Shown in pieces: positions 35,768 through 47,500 of a DNA stretch of 64,000 nt (positions within the stretch are counted from its first letter, which is position 1; each line of letters begins with the position of its first letter). This DNA is from Zoroaster sp. YZ-2022 (Eukaryota > Echinodermata > Asteroidea > Forcipulatida > Zoroasteridae), in contig CM055827.1 in assembly GCA_029582265.1 (NCBI GenBank), positions 2,837,423 through 2,901,422 of the forward strand. The letters are read 5' to 3'. The notes beneath the pieces were generated by a model. The model was given only the letters and a program-made list of their open reading frames with translations, made no database searches and was not told the DNA's origin. Made by a program: the position numbers and the translations under genes.

Positions 35768-36499
35768 GTATGTATTTTAAAAATAGGACATTTGTAGGAA
35801 TGCATCGTGAAGCAATTGCACTAATTCCAATAAGGTGATAAGAGGTCATCCTGATAGTAACGCGAATAAAAATACACATATTAAATATTTTGTCCTTGGA
35901 CAAAGCGAGCAAAATATATAATGCATGTGTGCACAGATGCGGACTGATGGTTGACAAATGGTGGATCACTGTGTGATCGCTGAAGGGTGCACCCCACTAA
36001 ATAAACTGCCATAGTAAACAGTGCTAAATACAAAATATTCAAAAATCATTAAAAAATACTTAGAAGTCCCACAGTTTTTAAAACCAAAAGAAAAAATATT
36101 GATCGATATATAACCTTTTATATTCTTCTCTATTTACTTTCTAAAGTCCAGGTTTCCAGGAGTTATTCTCATCCCAATGAAAACCACCTCTACAGTAGTG
36201 AAAACGTCCGACACTGAAAAAGCAGCCATTTTGGAAAAAGGCCTTACGCTTGAAATCAAATTAGACCACTTTTTCAGGGCCTAGTGTGTCCAAAATACTC
36301 ACAGTTGGTGCCAAGGACCCCGGGTTATGATATGGCCATTATTACACAATCCATCAAATGAATGGGCCTCAAATCTTTGTTTTTCAGAAAAATTTGAGGG
36401 CATACATTTTATGATAAATAGCTCGGCGCATGAATTCTCACTATTTAGTGGGTGCACCCTATAAAGAGATGATTTTTTCAATTTGACTTGGGAACACAC

Positions 36500-36999
36500 N
36501 NNNNNNNNNNNNNNNNNNNNNNNNNNNNNNNNNNNNNNNNNNNNNNNNNNNNNNNNNNNNNNNNNNNNNNNNNNNNNNNNNNNNNNNNNNNNNNNNNNNN
36601 NNNNNNNNNNNNNNNNNNNNNNNNNNNNNNNNNNNNNNNNNNNNNNNNNNNNNNNNNNNNNNNNNNNNNNNNNNNNNNNNNNNNNNNNNNNNNNNNNNNN
36701 NNNNNNNNNNNNNNNNNNNNNNNNNNNNNNNNNNNNNNNNNNNNNNNNNNNNNNNNNNNNNNNNNNNNNNNNNNNNNNNNNNNNNNNNNNNNNNNNNNNN
36801 NNNNNNNNNNNNNNNNNNNNNNNNNNNNNNNNNNNNNNNNNNNNNNNNNNNNNNNNNNNNNNNNNNNNNNNNNNNNNNNNNNNNNNNNNNNNNNNNNNNN
36901 NNNNNNNNNNNNNNNNNNNNNNNNNNNNNNNNNNNNNNNNNNNNNNNNNNNNNNNNNNNNNNNNNNNNNNNNNNNNNNNNNNNNNNNNNNNNNNNNNNN
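36500..36999. other. Assembly gap, 500 N
   Basis: Exactly 500 N bases, the same length as the second gap, which suggests a placeholder of unknown true size. Missing SSUH2-like 3' exons could lie here. Confidence 0.95.
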
Positions 37000-37017
37000 T
37001 ATTGATCAATCACATTG

Positions 37018-37195
37018 AAGGCGACGCGCGCGACGGTCGACGGTCAACGGTCGACGGGCGACGGTCGACGGGCGACGCGCGACAGGCGCACAGGCGACAG
37101 GCGACGGGTCACACGAAGGCGCACGGGCAAGCAACGGGCGACGGTGACGGGCGACGGGCGACGTTTAGAAGGGCGACGGGCGATGTTTAGAATGG
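37018..37195 (+). repeat. GC-rich CGACGGGCGA minisatellite
   Basis: Degenerate units of 7-12 bp (GACGGTCGACGG, GACGGGCGA, GACAGGCG) start immediately after the gap and fade at TTTAGAATGGC. Such GC-rich repeats often break assemblies, which may explain the gap. Confidence 0.85.
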
Positions 37196-38570
37196 CAGAT
37201 TATGGAATTCCATCATGTACACCCTATTCGCAGCCTACCCACATTAACATTAATTTCCACTTTAGGTGTACACACAGGCACTGTGCACGACGAGTGATTG
37301 ATGACATGAGCTTAGCAGGATTGGCATCACGTGCCCGTTTCCACGCGTCGTGATTGATGATTTTATAGTAGAACATTTATATTTTTCCCATTGGCATGTT
37401 CGAGTGTTCATGACTAATTATGTAATATTATACAAAAATGGACCCAGTACTGAAAATACATTGACAGTCTCCAGAACCGAGGTGAAGCATAGCAGGCTTA
37501 AAACGGGCACTTAAAAATTATTTATTATTTATTACGGAAAAAGCAGTTAGCAAAACGTAACAAACATTAAAAATGCAAAACATATTCAAATGATACAATC
37601 GATTATACACAAGACACAATTATACAAAATAAAACCAGTTGAGAGTACACCCTGTAGTTCAAACATGCGAACTGGAATCATAGTAGTAAATTGTTTGCCT
37701 TCTATTCATTATCAATATATTTGATTGAGAAAGTAATAAATCATCGAGCAAAGGGGTATGTTACTTTACGGTTATTTCTTCTGCTCAATGAACGTCTTTA
37801 GCACGTGACCCATCAACGTGACCATTATGCAGGCCTACAAAAAAATTGCAGCCGCGGGTATCTGCTCGCGGGTGGAAAGAATGACTGCATACAGTGGGTA
37901 GCCCAGAGTAAGTGAAATAAGGTCTGACTAGACTTGTTGGGATAAATTAACTGCACCCTGCTCTCTTGTGTGGTCAATTTTATACGAGAAAATAAAATGC
38001 TTGAAATTGTTTCTTTTGGTAAATCTTTCTCCGGTTTTCGTCTCGCGCGTGCGTCGCCTCATCAGGCTCGATCGCGCGTCGGTTTTTTAAATTGTTTGTT
38101 GTTGTTTGTTTGTTTGTTTGTCGGGGTGTTTGTTGGGGTGTTAAAGTGTTTGTTTGTTTGTTTGGGGTTTTTTGGGGGAAGCAAGAAACGATGTCCAATT
38201 GCAGCCAAAATTGCTGGATCGATTGAAATTTGCTGTGCTGCTGTGTTTTAATTAAATGACTTCTTCACATAATAGGGAGTAGGAATGTTTGCCTGATTTA
38301 GGAGGCCTCGCTTAGGCCAATACCATATTTTGTATATGGAAATGTGGTCCCCGTGATGGCGCAATCGCATACTACGTATTTCCTCGCTGGCAAAAAAAAA
38401 CAAAAGAAAACAAAGACAAACAAAAAGCGCCTCACCGCATCGGTTTTGAAGCCGACCGACGACCATGAAACCGACTTTTAGGGGCCTAAAAGAATAAACG
38501 CTGAGAGGAGAGAGTGGCGCCCCCATGCAGTCGTGGTACCGTTTAATCAAAACATCGTCAGATCGTCAAC
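37196..38570. other. Upstream region of XPO7
   Basis: No exon recognised. A TTTG-rich tract lies at 38098-38170. The last 250 bp contain GC-rich blocks and no clear TATA box, which is ordinary for a housekeeping promoter; no core element can be fixed. Confidence 0.4.
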
Positions 38571-41500
38571 ATGGCGGATTTGGAGCAGGTGAGTTTGAAA
38601 TATTATGAGGGTTATTCATTTTACCTAAACGGAAGTCAAACAACCAAAATGTCTCTAAATGTTTTGTGAAGGAGCATTGTGCACAGTATTGCCTATCTGA
38701 ACTAGTTGACGGATTATTAATAAAACATTAACTATTTCGATGGAAGTTTGCAGCACAAATTTTGAAAGGGCGAACGGTTTATGACTGTCAGTTACTGTGC
38801 AAGTTGCATGCTCAGCCCATGCCCATGGCAGGCTGAAGGCCAGCTAGGCCGGAACACTACAGTCTATAGTAGGTAACAACACAATAAACAAAAATACCTA
38901 CCAATCACTGGATACATCTTCCGTATACCTGGCCATTTTGTAAGCGATTTAAAATTCTGGAAAAGAAATGTCAGTATCTGATCTGCCACTTTTATAATGG
39001 TTTTTGAATTTTTTTAGATCACTGAACTGATTAAACCAGTTAAAATTATTATTATATTACTTATTAGTCATTAATTAGGCCCCCATATCGATTTCTTGGG
39101 GTACAGATAGCGAAAACTACCGAAAACTAATTTTTTCATGGTTTTTGACTTTATTTCACTTTAAAAAATCTCCCCTTCACCGGCTTCAGAAAATAGAAGG
39201 ATCCTATTATAAAGCCACACGTATGTCCAATGATCAGGAAGAACACATCAGTTCTTTCACGGGGAGTTACACCGACAAAGCGACGTGAGCAACCAGTTTA
39301 TTTTCGAACATTTAGACAGACCAGCCGACGGCAACTTCACGCACGCTGCCCAGAATGCCCACGTGAAGTTTGGTCAGCGCTGGGTCGCAGGACGGCAACG
39401 AACGCTCAAATAAACACCGGCCCCCGCTGCGCCAAAAACATGGCGATATTACCGGAACGCAGGGCTTTATTAGGGAGTTGACAAGATCACACCGATATTA
39501 GGGCCAGGTGAAAAAAATTATTGGCCATTGCGTCCAATATTTATATCAAATTATCAAGGTCTTTCTGAAAAGAAATATACCGGTTTTTAACACTGTAGAC
39601 CGGAATGCGGTAGTTTGAGAATCTCGTTTTATTTAATCGAATCAGCGGCGGCAGGTCCGGCTGAAGCTCAACGATCCGCCACACTGTACATCCCTAATGT
39701 GGCAACAAACCGCTGAATCAGCACACACCGTGATATACACGCACAGTTGCGCCGCTTCCTCATGGAAGAGCTTCCCTGAAAGAGTGAAAATACGATTTCG
39801 CTCAAACTAAAACACCTTACTTGCCTGTACTCAAAATTTACATATGATAGAAAGAGGGCCCATCTATTCAGACACAACCACTCACTTTTAACTTGAAAAT
39901 CTGTATCACCTCGAAAACGGTGTTTACTTCGTATCTCATGTAACCGTTGCCCTAGAGTAGCTGCTGTGAGATCTGAGCAAGCATGGCACAAGTAAATAGC
40001 CTTTGACTCAATAGGGAAACCCGCTACGTCAATCACAATGTACTTTGATGCGGAGACAGCCTCAAGGACGACCCAGAGTGGTTCATTCATAAAACCCAGG
40101 CCAAGATATTCTCGTATCAGCATGATGTATTTTATGGCATTGTTGATAGCTGAGATTAAGTTTCAATGATATTACATGTAAAGATTCCTGACAGGCAAAA
40201 GTAGTAATGAATTTTGATTACTGGGTAAAATTTAGATAGCTGTTATGGCGGGCGATGGTTGTAATGCAGATGGCGGTATTTCTGTCAAGATGTACAAAAC
40301 TGAAAACCCTACTGACATGACTGGAGGAAGTCATCGCTCTACCAAAAATGCCCATGATTTTTCATCGAAATAAATATCCTGGAATAATTTGTGCATATGT
40401 CCATCATCATCCATATGTTCTCCACCTTACTAGGTAGGTAAGCATTAGGGTTTTGTCAGTTCAGACGCGCTTGACCCAAGCCTCCACACGCAGAGCGATC
40501 GCCCAACAAAAAAAAATCAAAATTTTAAATCAAAATTCTATGGCTACTTTTACTCCGTCGAATCTTCTTACATGTAATAGCTCATTGAAAGCTTATAGGA
40601 AGTTTCAGCTATCCAACAATGTACATAAAATAGCAATCGCTAAGCGTCTCTGAAGATAGGGCGATTCTAGCCCGTGAGAAATTTGTCATACTCTGCTGAG
40701 GGTATCCACTTCGAGCTGCTGCTGCGCTCGAGCATATTTTTGTGATTGGACATGGGGGTTTCCCCATTGAGTCAAAGGGCTCTTTGACATACCCTGCTGT
40801 ATGCTTGTTCTAATGATCTCCATAACTACTCTCTACAAACCCGGGTTACGAAGAGATAAAAAGTAAACACCGCTTTTTCGAGGTGAAATATCTGTTAAAA
40901 GGTAAGAGCATGGTGTTTGAATGAATTTTACACCTCTTTTCTATCATATGTGAAAAAGTTTTGATTGCCGTAATTGTGTTTAAGTTTTGAGCCGGGAGAG
41001 TGTATTTTTACACCCTTCTCAAAAAGCTCATATGAGGGAAACGAGCACGAACGCTGCGTGTGTATCACGTAATGTGTGTAGGCTGATTCAACGGTTTTGT
41101 TGCTAACATTAGATGTACACAATGTATGGACAGTCATGTTTCATCGAATGCTGTGTATACTTGATTAAATAAAACAGGATTCCTCAAAAACTACTGGTCC
41201 CGATTTTTTCTTGATTTAAAACCATTGTATTTCTTTTCATCAAGACCTTTAATTTGATGTAAATATTGAGCATATTGGTTTAGGAATAATTTTTCACCTG
41301 AAAACCCTAGGTAAGATTACTTTATTGGTTATATTGAATGAGAAAAAGTGGCGTGTTGGATACTATATCTCTACCCTTTTAAAATACCGACAATATATAC
41401 TAGGCAGTTTCATCGCAAACCGACTGGCGGTGGCTGCTATATTTTTGATGTCCTTTTCTGTCGAATTTAGACCCATTGCCGAAAAAGTTCATTGACGCAC

Positions 41501-44500
41501 CGATAGTACGTGGTGAAATACATAGGTGCAATATCGCTAACGCCTGGGTTACGCTGGGAGGCTTCAATGCTTTTCCTGGATGCTATTTTTATGAGCTAAT
41601 TAAATTATGCAGTCGAGCAACATAAAAAATCAGCGACGGAGAAACCCTTTTGCGTTATGGAAACACAGGCAACTGAATTTCGTAAGCCACCGATTTTCTT
41701 GTCCAACCTTTAATGGTAAAATACTAATTCAAAGGGGGTAGAGTCTATCGACGTTCTAGTGCGATAAGCAATGGATACTACATCGTGGTTTATCTAATTG
41801 GTCAGTCTGCCAATCTGTAACATTGGCGGAAAACAGTACAACTTATGGAAAATGATCCGACGGCAATAACAAAATTAAAAATCACCACTGATCGCCGATT
41901 TGACTCATTGAATCGGGTGTCACGACGCTGAATCGGGGTGTCACGCACGTGGTGGATTTTGGTATTCAATGACATTTTTGTTATAAATAGGGGGACATGC
42001 TATATAGACCAGGGTGTGGGCAACCTTTTGAATGAATGTATATATATAGGAGGAAAAAATTGACTTTGTTAGTACTACAAGGATACGTTGCAAAATTCGG
42101 GTCACAACTTTTCAAATGAAACTGGCCTTCCAAATGACCACAATATTTAAATCAACAAAAAATCGTCAATTTGCATAGGGTTAACCTACCATGACCATTG
42201 CTGACCGCCATTTTCTTTCTAATTTTTGCTCTATCCAGATATGACATTTAAAAGAATTGAAGCAACTAAATTCTTCATGAAACTGCCTGGCTACATGTAT
42301 ACAAGTCCTATACATGCAGAGTTTGTATATTTCAGGTTCATTAGCCTCCCTACTATTGCTGCACTAGTGGGAAGTTTATAGATAGGCATGTCACAGGAAC
42401 CAGTAATAAATCTAAAATACCACAGCTACGCACACACACACACACACACACAACTCAAGACGGGCGCTAGGGGACAAAATACAAAGGATTTTGGGATTAA
42501 ACGTTGTGGGGACAAAAATGTCCCCACAGCTAAGTATGCACCGGATCCTCTTTTGTTCTCTGTCCCCATAACGCCAGTGCTTGAACACACACACACACAC
42601 ACACACAATCCCTTCAAGACGGGCGCTAGGGGACAAAATACAAAGGATTTTGGGATTAAACAGCCAGGGACAGTGAAATGTCCCCACAGCTAAGTAATTC
42701 GATCCTCTTGTTCTTCTGTCCTCATAACGCGCCAGTGCTTGAACACACACACAATCCGCGGGGACAAAATATAAAGGATCAAATTAATGTGGGGACACAC
42801 AAATGTCCCCACAGCTAAGTAATTCCGATCTCCCTTTTGTTCTCTGCCCCATAACGCCGCCAGTGCTCAAAGCCACACACACACACACACACACCCTCAC
42901 ACACATTGATTTGTGGGTATTCTTTGTTCGTTTCTATTATCCCTTTTCCTATAGAATTCTCCTGTGGGGTACAAGATTTTCTATAGTTACCTTAGGGGTA
43001 CCATTGTTCCATTGTGTTTTGGACCCCACAACGAATGGTGTGTAAGCCCACACACACACACAGTCACGCACCATAATTGTGGGGACATTAACATGCTGTG
43101 AGACGCAGTTGTGGGGACAAATTACGGCTAAAATGTTGTGGGACATGAAATGTCCCCACAGATGTCGGGCGGTTCGTCGCCCTTTTCTTATCTGTCCCCA
43201 CAACCTTGCCGAGGCCTACCCACACATACACACACACACACACACACAGAAACTAGTACGAGTGCAAAAACATGCCCTTTTCAAAATCGTTTTTTAAATA
43301 CAAGAATACATTCGTTTTCAACTATGAGTCCAGATTTGAAGAGAGGAAGACTTTATCAATAAAACTAAGTTTCCTTTAATACTAAAATAAAAAACGGGAA
43401 AAGTGCTACTAGTACTGCTTGAAAATGGTTCAATTGTTAACACTTGCCGCAGCTCTTGTTGAAATCGAGTGAAAGTGCTCACCACCAAAGCGTTTAATCG
43501 GTTGTTCTGCGAAGCTCGGCAATGACGATGAATCAAAAGGTGATCCTGGACTCCTACATTGCTCATATTTGAAGTCTCATTCATACATCTGAACAGAGTC
43601 TCGGCGATTACCAACAAGCCACGCTGTGTACGAATCTGAAATTATGCTCTCAATCCATGCCTAATATTTCAAGTTTTCAATTATTCGAACTGATCGTATA
43701 CACAAATACTTATAAATATCTTTTGTGCATTTTCGCCAAATTTAAGATCCATAATTAATCGGATCACCTTTGATTGACACATTTTGAGGGGCCTGCTTGA
43801 TTTTGCCGGTGTGGGATATTAAGCCGGGATTTGACAGCAGATATGTGGTCGCCAAAAAATTTCAAAGCTTGTGACAGATTTTGAAGTTCCAAACAAACAT
43901 TATTTACTTAAAGATGGACTACAACGGAATAATGATAAGTGCTGTATTGTTGTTTTCGTCGAGAAATGTAATGATTACTAACATATTATTATTATTCAAT
44001 AAAACTTGTTCCTTCATGCAAAAACTCAATTTGATCCGTTTACCACTCCAGAAAAGCCCAGTTTCACCAAAAGCCCTCAACTCATGAATAATTCATACTG
44101 TGTGACGAGCACCCATGACGCTTTGTTACCCAATTCCACGCACAACAGTCGATCGTGTACTGTATGCATTTACCATACATGCAATGCGGAACAACAGCGG
44201 ACAAGCCGACATCTTCTAGACCGAAAAACAGCGAAAATGTCCGATAGCAGCTAATATTGGGAAGATCACAGTATAGATGAGGAAGAGGAGTTTCATATAG
44301 GCACTTGAGGATAGTGATGTCAGCTGTAGCGATGAGGGAGCTCCCAGACAAGAGAGAAGGCGACGACGAACAAGTCGGCACGTGGCGCTGAACCATACCG
44401 TTCGAGCCACTTGCGCGCCTGCAGTTGACCAGAAGCCCGGTGACGGGTGATCGCCAGGTCAAGACCTACGAACCAAATCCTGATGATAGACGGCTAAACA

Positions 44501-47500
44501 CAGACTGGTAAGCCCACAAATGATTAATGAATGAAATACTGAATGATGCTTCGCTTTGATCAATTGCTTTCTGTACAAAAATAGTTGTAGGCTATACTGA
44601 CAAAAACATGAACGAACATGATGGAGACCCCAAGGTACATAATGTAGTAGTACATGTACATGTGTACAATACATGTACAGTGGAAATTTGGGGTAACTAC
44701 TATGTCTTATGCTTTTATGATTTGTTGGCAATATTAGCCAGTATTTATGAAGACATGATGGAAAGTAATCACTGCTCAAAAATTCAAATAAAATCATGAT
44801 CTTTTGCCATCATGCTTTAAGCATAATTGACATTTAGTCTTTCCTTCAAATCAAAGGTTGTAGCCCCTGCACAATAAAATGTTTGATCTGCCCATGGAAA
44901 AATGTATTCCTTCGTGATGTACCTGTCCTTGATCAGTTCATGGGGATGTATTTCAAGATCAATTTTAAGTAGTGCAACCCAATGACAAAGTTAATAAAAT
45001 TATATTTTCCAAACTTGTTTTTTGTAATAGGTGTTCGTGTGGACATTGTGTTCTTCAGCCTTGCTCGCAAACCGTATATGTTGCAAAGAAGTTGAGAAGA
45101 CAGAGAACATGATGCGCAGCTGGACATCAACGTGATGATCCCAACCAGTGCCTTACCATCCATGATTGGTTTGATGCGATCTGCCTCCACCCAGGAGTGC
45201 TTGCAACAGCGTATCTTCAGAGATGCAGTTGAAGGAACGCTTGACCAGTAAGTGATTTGAGTGTTGACTGAATGTACAAAGCCAATGTACCATCAATTTC
45301 AATTAATATTTTAGAGCAATGTTGCTTTTGAATGATCTGCATATCAAGCAGATTACTTTTTGATTGACCAGAATGAGCACCGGTGTTTACTTCCAGAGTA
45401 ACTGCACACAACTGAATATGACCTGGTTGACCCATCGCAGCATCTATCTTATTGTACATGCATTACATGTATGTAATTGTTTACTTTTGGATCATGATTG
45501 CCTTTTTGTATGGTTATAGTTTTATAGCATTTCAGTTTCACATGGTGTTAACGTAAACAATATCGACATTCCACCATGCAAATCACAAATCTTATGTGTA
45601 TGATTGTGTCTGATTGGTTTTTGTGTTTTACAGTAGATATCGCCGTGGTGGATATCGGCAAGTGGGGAGGTGGTGTGGGGGGTCTCGTGGCCGCTTCGAC
45701 CGGGTGCCACGGCCATCATGTGTAATGGACGAATCCGCAGGACGCTCCCAAACCCTGATGGACAGTACAAAGGATTTTCGATCCACCACTGGATTAGGCC
45801 GATTTGTTTTGTTTTATTTTTTAAAATTTGGTAACATTCTTCCCTAGTTATAATGATCTGAGGGAGTTACAAATTATTTTAAAGTGCTCATAAAACCATG
45901 ATCAATGGCAGAATCAATTACTGTGTATTTCATTTTGTGTCTTTTCGGGGTGGGAGAAGTTGATTACTTGAGCACTAATGTGAAATAAACTTATTTTATG
46001 TTGCCAACAATACACTATGGTAAAACATTACAAATTCGGTATGGCAGAAAGATGCCAAGAACTGAAAATTTTACAACACCTTAGTACTTTCGAATAAATG
46101 ACAAGACAAAATATGTATGTATTTGCAACCAACAATTGAGTTTATTTTTTAGGTTAAAATATCAAAATTAAAAAGTTGCCTCTTGATGACGAAAACAACT
46201 TAATCAAAATCCTGTACATACTTGTTTGGAACTTGGCCATTGTTCTGTTAAACCTAACTGGAAATCCTTTGAAATTGCTTCACACTTGCTGCTCTTTTTT
46301 CCCAGGAAAAACTTACAATCAGTATAACTCTACTGCTGAGCAGGTTCAGATTTTCTTGGATTAAAGCTAATTCAATTAGGTTTTTTGGCTTTGCATCACA
46401 AAAGGAGAAGTGTGACAAAACTAATATTGTAAATCTCATGTTGGTAAATCTCATGTACTTCTGCCTATAAAACTTAAAACTTGTTCTGAGGTACAGTGGC
46501 AATAAATTGTAAAAATACAAGAATAGAATAACAATAAATGTGTACAGGCCATGTCATTCTGTCTTCAATCAAATATTAATAAAAATATAAAAGACATGCA
46601 TATAGCACCAAATCCATTTGAATAAAATGCTCCCGGCCCTTAAATATAATAAAATAACCTAAAATTAACAATAGCAAAGATTATAAAAGATTAAATACAT
46701 GGGAGCCAGATAAAGTGATAAAAACAGGCAAATATCAGCAGGGTGGATCCAGGAATTTTGGCATGAAGGTGAAATCCTTTCGTATTATTCACGAATCCTT
46801 CACCCATTCCTTTGATATCGCAGGATCCCAGCTGAAATTGAAAAAATGAGTCTCTGGATTCTTAATACTATTTCTAGTGCATCCACCAACAACACATGAA
46901 GTCGGCATTATAACTGTTAGACAACAACGTCAAAAAAGCTTCATAAAACTTCATGCCTTCTGCTGACGATGAAAACGCATGTATAATATACACGGAAGTA
47001 ACATGGCTTCTGTTTACTCGGTGCTCATGCGGTTATACGTCATCCCTTTTCGCTGGTTTACAAGTCCGCTGGTACTATATCGGGATTTCATAGTGGATTT
47101 TCAATGGGTCTTTGTCAGGAACCAGTGCAGGGCGGAAATTTCTAAAATCAAGAAGCGGGTCTAATTTTTTCGTCAAATTGCAACAAAATTATGAAGAGAA
47201 AACATGACCACAACAATAAATTGTTACCTGAACACAACATAAAAACAAGGTTCGATAGTCAATTTAATGTGAGAGTTCTCGTTGTAGTCCATCTTTAAAT
47301 ATCGGAAATTATTGAATAATAAAGTGAGAAATAACGTGTTTAAATAGGAATGTTTTGTGATTTAAAAACTCTGTACGGGGAGTAAGTTTTACACGGAATA
47401 GCATGAAATGCATCACGTGATCCGTAACGCACTCATTGATTGGAAGGGTCACCATTCTTGGCCCTTTTGGCTGTTCTGCCTACTGAACTTACTCCAACTG

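Noticed and set aside
36299..37190. Long open frames through the first N block
   Set aside because: Most of the frame is N; there is no real coding sequence.
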